The notes under the pieces: model-generated
What the model was told of the DNA's origin: nothing
Databases searched by the model: none
What the model saw: the letters and a program-made list of their open reading frames with translations, nothing else
Shown: piece after piece, positions 1-11,998 of the stretch
Layout of the letters: the number at the start of each line of letters is the position of its first letter
Numbering within the stretch: the stretch's first letter is position 1
Made by a program: the position numbers and the translations under genes
From: Niebla homalea
Taxonomy: Eukaryota; Ascomycota; Lecanoromycetes; Lecanorales; Ramalinaceae
Direction: 5' to 3'
Assembly: GCA_019925105.1 (NCBI GenBank)
Contig: JAHGAU010000018.1
Coordinates: forward strand, 310,001 to 374,000
Length of the DNA: 64,000 nucleotides

Positions 1-1286
1 ATTATATACTTAATATCCAAGTTATTTAAGTTCCTTATAAATCCGTTAAAATAATACTTAAAAGTAATTATAAGGGTATTACAATACCTTATATATATTA
101 AGTATTATACTATTATATATAACGGGAAAATCATTAATCCATATACCGTTTTTATAATATCCTTAAATACGTTATTTACTAATAATCTTAAGATACGATA
201 TAGTTTATAAGGTTATATCTTTAAACTCTTTAAAAGCTTAATTAACTAGAAAGCAATAAAGTAAAAAACGGTAATAATAAGCTTTATTAAAGCCGAGTTC
301 CTCGGCCTTACCTTTATAGTAAAAGAGTTAATATAATAGAATCGTTTCTTTAAGTTAATTATATTAAACTTATTTTACTTATTAAAGATTAAGTATAATA
401 ATACTTAAATAATCCGTATAGTCCAAGGGATAAACTTTTAGTTTATTATAAAACTCCGTTATATAAATATATATTATTATTAATTACGATAAAAATATTA
501 GAAGAAAATGATTAATATTAAATATATATTTATAGTAAAGATATTAACGGACGGCCTTATAAAAGCCTTACCGTTATAAAAATATAAAGAATTCATAAGA
601 GTTTTGGGTCTTAAAGATAATAAACCCTAAAACCCCGTATTATAATACGACTCGGTAAAACCCCGGAAACGTTATTTTTAAGAGATTTAGCTCTTAAAAA
701 ATTATGACTATAAACCGGGTATATAATAATCTTTCCGGGTTCATTTATTTTTACGATTTTATTAATTTTAACTTTTCTCAGCGTATACTTAATAATAATT
801 ACTTAAGAAGATTATTTAAGTTAATACTTAAAGCTTAATTAAGTATACATAAAGCTCCGGAGTAACTTAAAATATAAAGGTCTTATTATTATTATTACTT
901 TTAAGGTTACCGATTTTTCTTAACTTTTTAATTTTTTAAACGTTAAATTTAAGCTATATTTTTCATTTATAATAATTACGGTATATTAATAATTAAGAAG
1001 TAATTATAATAAGAGTATCCAGGATCTATATTATTATTATAATAATATTACGATCCTAAAAGGGTATATTAGCCTGGGTGTAGATATAGTGGTAATATTA
1101 CATAGAGTGTCATTAAGCCGTTATGCGACGGTGCCAAGATACTACCATAATACGTATAGATATTATTACCTGGCCGTATATCTTATACCACCCAGGTATT
1201 TCATGCAGATAGCACTATGCTTCCTAGATAGATCATATGCAATACACATATATATCATCCACTCTCATGCGTCCTTACGTTTGACA
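1..1286 (+). mobile_element. Copia LTR retrotransposon copy A, 3' end, RIP-degraded
   Basis: This is the 3' part of a Ty1/Copia element that begins before the window. Read on the + strand, the first 400 bases still follow the Copia RNase H region with RIP changes: a lead-in like 'SKLFKFLINP', then 'YTVF', then 'KLFKSLIN'. This is the same order as in the copy at 38401-43962, read there on the minus strand. Many codons are stops of the Gln/Trp-to-stop type. A 220-bp LTR closes the element. Confidence is high because the segment aligns throughout with the complete copy, but no functional protein can be made from it. Confidence 0.85.
1067..1286 (+). repeat. 3' LTR of Copia copy A (220 bp)
   Basis: The LTR begins with a mutated TG (tattagcctgggtg) and ends with ...acgtttgaca. 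It matches the reverse complement of the LTRs at 38401-38620 and 43743-43962, both also 220 bp. It is much less RIPped than the element interior. Confidence 0.85.
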
Positions 1287-1326
1287 AATATTTATTAAAA
1301 ACCTATTTAAAGATTAAGAGTAAACG

Positions 1327-2529
1327 TGTTACGTGGAAGCAGTACAATAGGCATAGCGCACGGGCATAGGGCTATGAATGCTTGGCGCGTATCCATATAA
1401 GTAGCAACACCGTTTATAGTTGTAATCCAGGCAGTTACCACTCCACCCTTAATACCTGCACTTCGTCTTTTTCCCTGATAAATGGTAGCAATAGCTGAGT
1501 TTCGATTTTACTTATATTATTATATATAAGAGGGACCATGGATATACCCTTACCGATACCGGTAGACTGTAATACGCAGAGCATTTAGCTTAATGAATTA
1601 CTGATTTCCAGGCACTTTTTAATTAACGGATTATATGCTGTGCGCAACCTGTACCTAAAATAATAAATTAATGGATAATACGCTTTCCTACAGTAACTCC
1701 TTACTTTCGAAGACCTATGGATACGGCAGTCAACCACCAACCTAACCTCCGGATATTTAATGCTTATAACGAGCAATAAAAACTTTATATTTAAAGGTCG
1801 ATAGGGATAAATTAGGTATAACGGGTAGAGAAGAATACTTTAAAACCGATATATCATAAGGTCGGTATAAAGACCTTATTACCATATATTATAAGGTCGG
1901 TATAAGGATTTTTTATAATATTTATACGCTTTACAGTCAGCATAAAGACTATATAGGGAGTATATATTACCGTAACGGTAAGAACGAAGTATTACTTAGT
2001 TTATAATATATAATAATTACGGCTTCAGCTAGCCAATTAATAAAAGCAAGAGTAAAGGATATAAACAAGGGTAATAAGGACGTATACTTACCCGGTAAAA
2101 CCACGGAGATCTCGTTTTTAAACGATTCAGCTTAAATCCAATCGCTTAATCCACGATTATTTCCCGGGTTGCAGTTCCGTTCGTTTTTTGTGATTCTCGT
2201 TAACAAGCTTACCTTACTTTACTTACCAATAACTATACATTAAAATAATATTATTCATATATTCGGGGCTTACTCTTATTTACCTTTACCTTTACCACCG
2301 AGTTAATCAATATCCATGGTATTTTGTGATGGATGGTCCGACGTAAGCGTTGGCTTTTTCTTTTTTGTGGGCACTTGTTACGTGTAAGCAGTACAATAGG
2401 CATAGCGTAAGGGCATAGGGCTATAAATGCTTAACGCGCACCCACATAAGTAGCAACACCGTTCATAGTTGCAATCCAGGCAGTTACCACTCCACCCTCA
2501 ATACCTGCACTTCGTCTTTTTCCCTGATA
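1327..2529 (+). mobile_element. Short LTR element (TRIM-like), 1203 bp, with 5-bp TSD
   Basis: Two 154-bp direct repeats (1327-1480 and 2376-2529) begin TGTTACGTG and end CCCTGATA. They differ mainly by transitions. AAACG occurs on both sides (1322-1326 and 2530-2534) and is a clean 5-bp target-site duplication. Only about 895 bp lie between the LTRs, too little for gag-pol, so this is a non-autonomous LTR element. A short motif near 2090-2180 (cccggtaaaaccacgg ... ttatttcccgggt) recurs, in the opposite orientation, near one LTR of the two 2.1-kb elements described below. That suggests common ancestry and places the 3' end on the right. Orientation is inferred only from this. Confidence 0.85.
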
Positions 2530-2534
2530 AAACG

Positions 2535-4385
2535 GAAACCGTTTAAGTAATAAAATATATAATAAGTGGATTTTAAGGCTAAGGGAACGGCAGTAATACG
2601 GGTTCCGAAGGTATTCTAGACTATTATATTAAACGTTAAGTATATTATATACTATTTATATTTTTTTATATCGATTAAACCTTTAAGTAATTATTTAGAA
2701 TTTTATTTTAATATTCTTCTCACTATAAATAGGCTTATTTACGCTTCTCCTCTTATATAATCCGCTTATTTTTTCGTTATTTATATTTGGCTTTTCGTTA
2801 TTCTTTAATTAAAAAATACTTTAAAATAATATTAATAAGGCTACGTTGAATAACAAGCTTTATAAAACTATCGGGTAATATAAGGTTATTATTATTATTA
2901 ATATTATTATTACGGAGATTATTACTTTATATATTAAATATTGTTTAAGTAATAATAAAATATTTACCCCGGAAGTCGTTATTTATAGTAGGAATATAGC
3001 AGTTCTTATTATAGTTTTAATAAGTATTATTATAATATTTCTAATGATTATTTAACCTTTCAATAAATTTATTAATAGCTTTATTAAAATCTTAAGTTAT
3101 AGTTACTTATTCCTTTTACTATATAATCCTTATCTGTCGTCGGGATAAAGTAAACAATAAAGCCTTTAATAATATTAATAAAACGATTATTAAATAAGTA
3201 AATTTACTTATTTAAGGAAGGGTATTAATATTAAGATATATTATTAACTTATAATTAAGATTACTTCGCTATAATTAATTTAAGATAAACTTTATATTAT
3301 TAAAGAATTCTTTATATATAAGTTTTTTTATTATAACTTCTTTATTATTTATTTTAAACTTATAATTTTTAATAATAACGTAAATATTTTAAAACTATAA
3401 ATTTAAATACTTTATAATTATAATATCGGAAACGGTTTTTTTTAATATATTTAAATTAAAAGACGGCGGTTTATATTACGTTTTATTATTAATTGAATTA
3501 ATGTCCTTTCTTAATTTTATAAATTATATACTTCCTTTTTTTATTTTTAAGATAATAAATATATAGAAGAAATAATTAGCCTTAATAGTTTATAATTATA
3601 CCCAATCTTCTTTATTTTCTTATTATATATTATAATTTACTTCTTCGTTTAATTTATTCGGAATAAGTTACTTTAGAAATAAATATTTATTCCGACGTAA
3701 AGCTTTATTAATACCGGCCCTTTAATAAGTTAAATCGGGCCCTTAAGTTTTACGGATAAATAAATAATATTAACGATTTAACGGCTATAAGGAACGTTTT
3801 ATTACTTGAATCCTTTTTTCCCCGGTATTTTGGGCCTTATATCCCGGCTTTTTTAACGATATATTACTATTAAATTACGTTTATATACCGTATAATCCCT
3901 AATTTTATCTTTGAAACGGATCCTTTATTAAGGACTTTAAAGACTTTAAAACAGCCATCCCCGGGGGGGTAAAACTTTAAGGCTGCCTTTAAAACTTATA
4001 CGAGCCCGGCGACAATAAGGTTCCGGGGTAATAAAACCCCTAGAAAACTGGATAAAAAGAGGGGCTAACGGTAAAAACGATGGTAAACGAGAACGTCCGG
4101 ATTATATTGAACGTCGAGCAGGTATAATATACGTTTTAATCGAAAATATTAAAAATCTTAAAATTTAATAATTTCAGAGCTTTGAAAGGTAATATTAATT
4201 CAAAGTAAACGTTACGTAATACTTCAATAAATTTATATAATAATGGTTGATAAAAGCTTAAGAAAGGTACGTTTTTTTTATTAAGCATTTGAAAGCTTCT
4301 TAAGTATATTAAATACCAAGGAATTGCAAGCAACTTAAAATTATTAAATCCGGGTTAAGTAAGTCTTGAAAAATATTATAAATGG
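2535..4385. other. RIP-saturated AT-rich stretch, no gene recognised
   Basis: About 1.85 kb is almost wholly A/T, with runs of TTATTA/TAATAA and no ORF longer than 65 codons. The one listed ORF (4136-4333, minus) has no family signature. A few GC-rich patches near 3950-4040 (ccgggggggt, gcccggcgac) resemble remnants of a repeated element. I cannot assign it to a family. Confidence 0.5.
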
Positions 4386-4477
4386 TTGCTGCTGCCATCT
4401 TTTAGCGCACTTATTTCAATCACCTTTCGTCCTCTTTTATCCTATATTTCATCCTTCCGTCTATCTTCGATAATTTT

Positions 4478-5068
4478 ATGGTAACCAATCGATACAGCCC
4501 CTTATCAAGTAAAACCAAATACTTGAAAGCTGGGCGTCAACCCTTACTAAGAAAAGACCTCGGCAAGTCATTTATTGATAGGTTCGGTCTGGCACCGGTC
4601 TATTTCTGTGATCCCTCCTTAGAGCTTATAATTTGGACTCGTAAACATAATAAACAAGATGGTATAAATAACTATCGCGGCTTACTCTTTTCCCTTTTAC
4701 CTCGGATTATTCTTATTTACTTCGTATCAGATTAAAACGGGTTACATTTTCTTCGAATAAGCGTGCTTCAAACCGAATAAACATATATATTCATTAACGG
4801 GCGCTATGCAATCCTTTATTAAGAAATATTCAGTCCGATTATCGTCGTTATCTTTTTCCCTATAGAGTATCGCGCGAAATATACTTCATATGCTTCTTAA
4901 ATTCCTATTATCGAGCCCAGCCGTATCTTTTACGGGAAGAGACATGGTTCTTTCCTGTTCCCTAGCCCACCTATAACCCATAATCGTCGAGCGTACGTTA
5001 ATATATAAGAAGTCTTCCTCAGTTTTAATTGGCTGAACTGCCGGTAAGCGGATTAGATTAACCCCCAA
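4478..5068 (-). pseudogene. Unidentified gene relic
   Basis: Read on the minus strand from 5068 down, a 60-codon open stretch (core 'LPAVQPIKTEEDFLYINV', then 'TMSLPVKDTAGLDNRNL') ends in TGA at 4886-4888. The frame then continues with plausible protein for about 100 codons ('FRAILYREKDNDDNRTEYF', 'LFEARLFEENVTRFNLI') before further stops. Base composition is intermediate, unlike the flanking RIPped DNA. I do not recognise the family. The + strand ORF at 4478-4735 overlaps the same segment and is the alternative reading. Coding status is uncertain. Confidence 0.25.
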
Positions 5069-5490
5069 TTATATACTAACTACGTCTCAGTTTAGACATT
5101 CCCGTACACGTGCTGTCCAGATTTCTTAGCAATATCGCATTGATTTAACAACGCTTTCATTCTAGTAATTATTCAACTATAGAAACACGTTCTATCGCTG
5201 TCTGGTATGCAGAGGGACGGAGCAAGAGGTGTTTGACCAAAAACGAGATTATTATCACCCGTATATTGATATTGATCTGGCAGTGCTCGTTCAGGAGACG
5301 GAAAGAATAGGCCATAGTTAAAACATCAATATACCTCCGTTATTATCAACTGCTTAATGTGATCGACCTCCTTTGAAAACCTCCTTAACAATGTTTGTCT
5401 CACATGTAGTAACCAATGCTAGATAGGTATGGAACAGCCTGAGACGTTGGTACAATTCAGAAGCGCTGATGGATAGGTCAGGCCGTACTG
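5069..5490. other. Near-normal-GC spacer without recognised feature
   Basis: This stretch has balanced composition and forms the 3' flank of the kinase relic to its right. I see no ORF, RNA gene or repeat in it. Confidence 0.4.
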
Positions 5491-6738
5491 TTAAGCGGTT
5501 GAGATTGGCATATGACTGTGGATGCTATTGACTGTCCAGCTCCGGGAATGGTTGTCCTCCCTTCTGATATATGCCCGGAGAGCAGGGTCGTCCACTGGCA
5601 CCGTCGGTGTGCTTGCTAGCCGAGGTTTTTGTAACTGCACCACGTGGAGGAGACGTGCCGCCAGGTCAACAATAGAGCTCGTCAGCTCGGAAGGAGTCAG
5701 GCTGGCAAGCACGATCTCCTGGCAGTCCAAACCAGTCGCGACGATGGCTTGGCCAGAGAGGCCGTTCCGAGTAAGCCTCATCCCGGTGATCTCCAACCGG
5801 GCCAAATACTCACTTAGCTCTCCTATCAGGGTACTGGTGCGATCGTCTATGTCGAAGTCTTAACTTTTACTCCCCAGAATGTCCGTCAAGAGCGCGAGGA
5901 CGGCATCGTATATTGTACAGAATTGATTCGATTCGCCATCGTATCCTAAACGCCGGTCTGACATTTCGAAGGCGTGGGAGACAGGAACTTCTATAAGACG
6001 TTTAATCCGCCTACTCTCGGAATTATTTGTTAAGCCCACAGCCGGAGATCGCTGTCGTTTGTATCCTCCTGGATATACCGACCTGGCCTCGAGAGGACAT
6101 AAAAGGTCCGCTGGTAATTGGACGTTACCACCCAAATGGTCAAGGGCAGTTCCAAAGCTTCTCATTTGTGAGCCGTGACCATCTCCGTTACTTGAGGGGC
6201 TTGGGGCTCGGAGATTGCGAGACTCCAGAACTCCAGAAGTTTGGTTGGGGGTACAGCGTCTATTACCATCATGATTTGAACTCTTCTCCTCCGTGTCCCA
6301 AAGAGCGCCTAACAGAATAGTGGTAGAGCCATCGTCATCGCTAGTTTCACCCTGAAGAGCCGTCTGCCGTGTTGGTGTAGCACTTCCCGAGTCAACAGAG
6401 TGACCGTCGAAAAGCCCCAGATCGCATCCTTTCGTCAAGCAGGCACCTGCAGAGAGCCGCTCTTCGGGTCTCATCCGTAACATTCCAATAGTGAGAAGAT
6501 CTATCACGGCATCCGAGTCCCAATCGTTGGTATGATCAACAACACGCTGGCACCAAGCGATCCCCCAGTTTTCCAACGTTAATCGCGGATTCTTCTGCTG
6601 TCCATGTTTCCGCCTGATTGCTTTAGGAAGCCCATACATATACTGCAATATGATCACTCCTAGTGACCACAGATCCACTAAGGAGGTGTACTTTTTCCCT
6701 AAGTAAACCTCAGGCGCGGTGTAAAGTTACGAACAGAA
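5491..6738 (-). pseudogene. Protein-kinase-like gene, C-lobe and tail only
   Basis: The minus strand encodes the second half of a eukaryotic protein kinase domain. An APE motif ('YTAPEVYLGKKYTS') is followed directly by subdomain IX 'VDLWSLGVIILQYMYGLP' and the subdomain XI arginine in 'RMRPEERLSA'. A long low-complexity tail follows. A TAA at 5860-5862 interrupts it; the frame continues in 'DFDIDDRTSTLIGELSEYL' and runs to a stop at 5491, so this stop is probably a CAA-to-TAA change. Upstream of the APE motif the frame is lost, and no DFG, HRD or Gly-rich loop is visible. The N-lobe is therefore missing or unrecognisable. Composition is near normal, so RIP here was light. Kinases with this type of C-terminal half are common in fungal accessory regions; substrate and role cannot be inferred. 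Confidence 0.75.
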
Positions 6739-7184
6739 ATTCCTCACCCGATGCATGGATAAGTACAGAGACATCCAATTCTGACACCCTCCACCAATTG
6801 TGGCATACCCTCCAATTCTTGCACCTTTCTCACCTCGTCGGGTTTTGCCTGGCTTTACTATATATAGACTTATAGGCGATATCTTGGCGCCAGATTGTCT
6901 AAGCTCCTGTCCCGTGACAATTGTGGTTTATAGACGTTTTCCAGAGCACCACAGCAGTAAAAACGTAAGCCACTTCGGCCGTCAGTAATTTGCTGGATGG
7001 CGTAATACCAATGGCCAGATTTCCGCTTCCGACCTTCATCCCCAGAATTTTTATATCGATCCGCCTTCTTCTCGCCCTTGCTCCTGGCGCTTATTCTTAC
7101 GCTACCTGTATCTCTCCATCTCTTGCCTGATATAATTCTGTATCAGCCTCTCTTACTCGCGACTTGCGATCGCCTCGTGTTTAT
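6739..7184. other. Near-normal-GC flank of the DIRS-like element
   Basis: No gene is supported. On the minus strand around 7020-7160 there is a Glu/Arg/Lys-rich reading ('ERLIQNYIRQEMERYR') interrupted by one stop, which could be a coiled-coil tail of a lost gene. This is weak evidence. Confidence 0.3.
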
Positions 7185-7188
7185 AGGG

Positions 7189-7400
7189 TGTAGTTTAGCT
7201 ACTAGCTAATTTGCCGGACATACGGAATAGCCACTTGTCGGCTAAGCGGCTCTTTAGGGGCCGTACGGGGGAGCTTAGAGATTTATATGAGCCAGCTTAC
7301 CTAAATCCTTAAGTTCTTTATTTTAATTTTAAAGATTTATTTGGATAATAGCTTTTATTAAAATTACTTTATATACGTTTTTTCCATTAAAAACTTATTG
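7189..7400 (+). repeat. Split direct repeat A1
   Basis: It starts tgtagtttagctac and contains acgggggagcttag and ttaagttctttatttta. The same blocks in the same order occur at 11567-11808. Confidence 0.8.
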
Positions 7401-9039
7401 TTTTTTTATTAACTCCGTAACCAGTAAATTACTTAATATATTTATTATTATACTTACCCGCCTTAACCTTATTATTACCGTTTACTCCACCCGATCGGCC
7501 TTATATAATAAAGCCGTCCCGGGGCCCTTATTATTAAAGGGATTAATTAGGGCGTCCTCCGTAATTAAAAAGGTAACGGATTATACTTTATATAATTGAA
7601 TTAAGAAGCTTATTAATAGTAAATCTACGTCTGGGTTTACGTTATAATCTTATTCTTATTACGTCCGTGTTGTGAGTTTATAACCGTTAATTAAGTTTAT
7701 TATTTTCAATTTTAATAATAATAATAATACCGATATATAAAAGATTAAGGTTTATTATATATAAAGGCCTTTTATTTAATAACTTAATTAACTTAAGGTT
7801 TTACCCTTATGGATTCCGTAAACGGGAGAATAACTATATATACCAGTCGGATATATTTTATATACTTAAATACCTTATTAATAATTTTAACCGTCTTTCC
7901 CTTAATATAGATAGCTTTAAGTTAAAATACGGGATATAACGTTAAAGTCAGAGGCTTTATAAGGTTTATACCGTAATAAATACGAGGTATCCTTTAAGGG
8001 TATCTCGTTAAATACGTTTCTCTATAAATACCGTAATATTTATATTAAATTTCCTTTAATTAAGATATTCTGATTTACCGCTATATAAAAAGGGGATTTA
8101 AATTATTTAATCCTTAAAAAAATCGCAATAGAATATTATTTCTTCGGAGTTAAGCCTTAAGGTAAAAAAAATAGGTTTAAGAAGAAATACCGATTATTAT
8201 TTATTAATATTAAAATCTATTTTATAATTCTTTATTACTTTAATCCAAAGAAATAACTTAAAATATATAAAACCTTTATAACGTACCGGGCTTATCTTTT
8301 TAAGTTATTAATCTTATATACCCTTAACTCCATAATTTGGTGTTATTATATTTTTATTGGCTATATAATAATTTATAGTTAAAATAAACCGGAAAATTAA
8401 ACGGTTTATAACGTAAATAAGATTTACGGTATTTTAAGACTTTACCTTAATATAATAGCCTCCTTAACTTTATAACCGGCCGTTACGGTAACGTCGGGAT
8501 ATAAAGATAAAAAAAATTAAGCTTATTATAATTAAAATAAAGATAAATATATAATATCTGATTTTAAATATTAACGTAATTATATATATTATAATTATAA
8601 GGGTTCTTATAAGGTCCGGGATTATATTTTATAAGGTAATTTAAACGTATTATTATTTAAATAGCCTTATAATAAATAATTAATTAACTCCGTAACCATC
8701 CTTTCGTCCTTAATAAGTATTAATAAAGGTTTACCTTATTATATAATAAATATAGGTAATAATTAAATAAATAAAGAAGTTTTACTTAAAGCCGAAAAGT
8801 GGGATTTTTGGCTATATTATTATCCGGACCGCAATTACCGCTTTTTAATAAAGCAATTAAGCCGTTTCAGGGTAAAATTAGGTTATTACGGCCTTAATAA
8901 GTCCGTAATTTACCTATTTTACCCGTTAACTATAAAGGACCCTACCGTATTAAATAACGATATCCATAAATAATTAATTAAAAATTATCTTATTACCTAT
9001 ATATATATCCTTAATAAACTACATATATATTCCTTATTA

Positions 9040-10240
9040 ACTTTAGCTCTTAAGTATAACGGTGGATAACGCCGTATTTACGACTTCTTATACCCCCGCG
9101 GGGAATTTATTAATAACGGAATCGATATTTTTTATAGGGCCCTTAAGTATATATTTATTAATATAGCGATTAACGCGGTAATTATATGGGGCCCGGGCTT
9201 TATACTTATTAAAAAAGACTTATTTAATACCTTCTATTATATCCCGATAATTATAAATAATTAATAACTACTTAGGTTTACGTAAAATAATACTTATTAT
9301 ATTAAGTATTTCCTCCCCTTTAAATTAAAAACCGTACCGTTTTTATTTAATTTTATGGTAAAAAACTTATATTGGATATTTATTATTAAGCTTAATTTTA
9401 ATATTATATTCTATTATTTAAATAACTTCCTTAATATATTCCTGCCGGGGATTAACCTTAAGGTTTTTAATTAAGTTTTTAATTATTTATATAATGAATT
9501 TAAATTACTTATAAACCTTAAGAAAGATTTTTTAAGTATTATATTTAACTTCTTAAGTATTAAAATAAATATTATAATAATAAAAATACGCTTACCGTAA
9601 AATAAGTTATAATAAATAATTTAAAATATTAAAGACGCCTTTAAGAGTTACTTAATTAAATATATTATATTTAAGTTCTTAATAAATTTATTAAGCTTTA
9701 TAATTAAAATAATATTATTAAAATAACTTTTCCTTTATAAATTATATAATAAGCTTATAAAGGTTAATCGTTAATAAATTCATATAAATAATAAGATCCG
9801 TAAAAATTTTTCTTAATAATAAAAGCTGCTGAATAATTATAACGGCCTATATTTAAAACGGCTTTTAATAACCCGGTTACGGTATTATTTTTATATTAAC
9901 GTATCGTCTATTTACGATATAAATAGCTATTTACTTAAAGATATTAAGGATATATCTACCCCGGAATTTAACTTTATTTATAAATTATTTCCTCGGTTAA
10001 AAAAAGCTTATATAAACGTCCTTAAGATAACGGTTATATTTAAGGCTTTATAATAATAATATATTATATTAATAAAGAACTTAATAATAATTTATTTAAA
10101 TAATACGGAGGTTGTTTACGGTATTAAGAATTTAACCATATAAAACTAAATTATAAATATTATTCATTAATTAACCCTTATTTTATTCCTGGATAATATT
10201 AAATATATTACGGAATAAATCTTTATTAAAAATAATTAAA
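9040..10240 (+). pseudogene. DIRS-type reverse transcriptase and RNase H, RIPped
   Basis: From about 9050 the + strand reads as a YR-retrotransposon RT: 'RRIYDFLYPRGEFINNGI', then 'GPGFILIKKDLFNTFYYIP', then 'YYIKYFLPFKLKTVPFLF'. The catalytic box is at about 9410-9430 as 'YYLNNF', where the family has YLDDF; both Asp have become Asn, the G-to-A change expected from RIP. Near 10105-10140 'EVVYGIKNLT' fits the RNase H region ('TDN.AVVYGI..' in relatives). Many Gln/Trp stops break the frame. The enzyme would have copied the element's RNA; it cannot now. Confidence 0.75.
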
Positions 10241-10679
10241 TAATTAATTAAATTTTAAGATTTAAATAAAAGAAAATCACTAATAATTTACCTTAATTTA
10301 TATATTTACGTATATTACGATTATACCGGATTATAAATATATTAAAAACTGGTAAAACGTAAGTTAAATTAATTTATAAGTAATATAATATTTACGTTTT
10401 AACTTTATATTAAGTATAAAATTATTATATAATATAGGGAATAACTTTTATTTTAAGTAATATATTATATACGGGGTTTACCCGGTGATTTTTACTTTAT
10501 TTTTTATATTTATTAAATAATATATATACCTTATTAATACCAGAAAGCTACTTTATAAAATTATTAAAAGTTACTTTACCGCCGTTAAATTAATATATAT
10601 TAACTGGGGCGTTAAAAACCTTAAAATTTTCTAATATTTAATACTTTAACGTCTTATGTACAGCGTAAAAAGACTATAA

Positions 10680-11270
10680 AATAAATATATATAAAGGGAA
10701 TAACTTCTTATTATTAATAATATCCTTATTAAGCTTATATATAGTTTTAATATTATTATTAAATTCGACTTTATTATACGGGCCGTTTTTTACTTTATTT
10801 ATACGGGCTTTTTACGGGTAAAAGAATTTATTTATAATAAAGTTAACCTTAAACCGGACTTTAAGAAATACCATATAATCCAATTATATATAAAGTTTAA
10901 GGATAATTATATAAAGCTTTATATTTTAATATTAAAAATAAATATTTTCCGGAAAGGAATTATCCTTAAAATTATAATAATTTCCGGTAAAACTTACTTT
11001 ATATAATCTTTAAAGGATTTATATTTTTAAATAATAACTTTATTATAAGCCCCTTTTTTTTTTTCTTATTTTAAAGTTATTTATACGGGATTTTATTATT
11101 AATATATTATATAAACGGCTTATATAATATAATATTTACGGTAATTATTCCGGGTATTTTCTCCGTTAAAATATAATTATAGACGTATAAAAAATTAAAT
11201 TAAGTATTAAGCTTATTAAAAAACTTAATAAATAAAAATCGGATATATATTAATTTTATATTAACTTAAT
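10680..11270 (+). pseudogene. Tyrosine recombinase of the DIRS-like element, RIPped
   Basis: On the + strand, 'YTGFLRVKEFIYNKVNL' (about 10800) matches the first catalytic-Arg region of DIRS/Ngaro recombinases (AGFLR.GEFTY in relatives). Near 11145-11180, 'NYSGYFLR' replaces the family's NYSGHSFRRGAA. The His of the HxxR motif has become Tyr by a C-to-T change, and the following Arg-Gly become a stop and other residues. This domain, rather than a DDE integrase, marks the element as a YR retrotransposon. It would have joined circular DNA intermediates into the genome. It is non-functional. Confidence 0.75.
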
Positions 11271-11378
11271 TAACGATATTATTTTTATAATATTATAATA
11301 TTATTAATTTACTTAAGGTTAAATAAGCCAACCGATTTTTATTTAAGTTGTTTTTTTAAGATTTATATTATAACTTTA

Positions 11379-11566
11379 AGGGTTTTTAGCCCTAATTTTA
11401 CCCCGTAACCGGGCTATAACGGGGGTATTTTAATAATAAGGTACCCTAGGACCTTAACGGTAAAATCTTTATAGCTTAAGTCCTAAAATAAATTAATTAA
11501 AATACTATAAATACCAAAAATATTACGTATCCATATATATACGTAATAGGGATTGAATAAATTAAA
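11379..11566 (+). repeat. Split direct repeat B1 (RIPped copy)
   Basis: It contains gggtttttagccctaa, gggctataacgggggtat and tacgtatccatatatat. It aligns block by block with B2 at 11815-11998 with transition differences, and is more AT-rich than B2. Confidence 0.8.
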
Positions 11567-11808
11567 GGGTATAATTTAACTATTAATTAATTTACCGGAT
11601 ATATAAAATAATTACTTATTAACTAAATAACTCTTTAAGGGTTATACGGGGGAGCTTAAAGATTTATATAAATTAACTTATTTAAATCTTTAAGTTCTTT
11701 ATTTTATCCTTAAGGATTTATTTAAATAACGGCTTTTATTAAAATTGCTTATTTACCTATTCCTTTTATATATATAACTTTATATAAATAACTTTAAATT
11801 CTTAATTT
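11567..11808 (+). repeat. Split direct repeat A2
   Basis: A second copy of A1 lies immediately after B1 (agggtataatttaac...). It contains atacgggggagcttaaag and ttaaatctttaagttc, matching 7189-7400. Confidence 0.8.
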
Positions 11809-11814
11809 ATACGG

Positions 11815-11998
11815 GGGGGTTTTTAGCCTTAACTTTACCCTATAGCCGGGCCATAACGGGGGGTATTTCGACGGCGAGGTACCCTGGGACCTCGACGGCG
11901 AGGTCCCTATAGCTTAGGTCCTGAGACAGGCCAATTAAAACACTATAAATATCAAAAACACCACGTATCCACATATATACGTAGCAGTGATCGAGCAA
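11815..11998 (+). repeat. Split direct repeat B2 (near-intact copy)
   Basis: It ends in gatcgagcaaatta where B1 ends in gattgaataaatta. It keeps near-normal GC (gacggcgaggtaccctggg), so it gives the least altered sequence for the B repeat. Confidence 0.8.

Larger units (their letters stand above)
7185..11998 (+). mobile_element. Tyrosine-recombinase retrotransposon (PAT/Ngaro-type DIRS order), RIP-degraded
   Basis: The element has the split direct repeats diagnostic of PAT- and Ngaro-type DIRS elements, in the order A1 - coding region - B1 - A2 - B2. A1 starts near 7189 and returns as A2 near 11567. B1 (about 11379-11566) returns as B2 (about 11815-11998). The interior, read on the + strand, carries a reverse transcriptase, an RNase H and a tyrosine recombinase, and no integrase. 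Coding sequence is destroyed by RIP, with many stops. The outermost parts (A1 start, B2) are close to normal composition and the interior is saturated. Boundaries are good to within about 10 bases; I could not define a target-site duplication, and these elements normally make none. Confidence 0.85.

Noticed and set aside
1089..1298. 69-codon + strand ORF
   Set aside because: It lies almost wholly within the Copia 3' LTR (1067-1286), which recurs elsewhere without the frame.
7189..11808. A1 and A2 taken as LTRs of an LTR retrotransposon
   Set aside because: A2 is enclosed by two copies of a second repeat (B1, B2), and the coding region has a tyrosine recombinase and a YLDDF-type RT, so split direct repeats explain it better.
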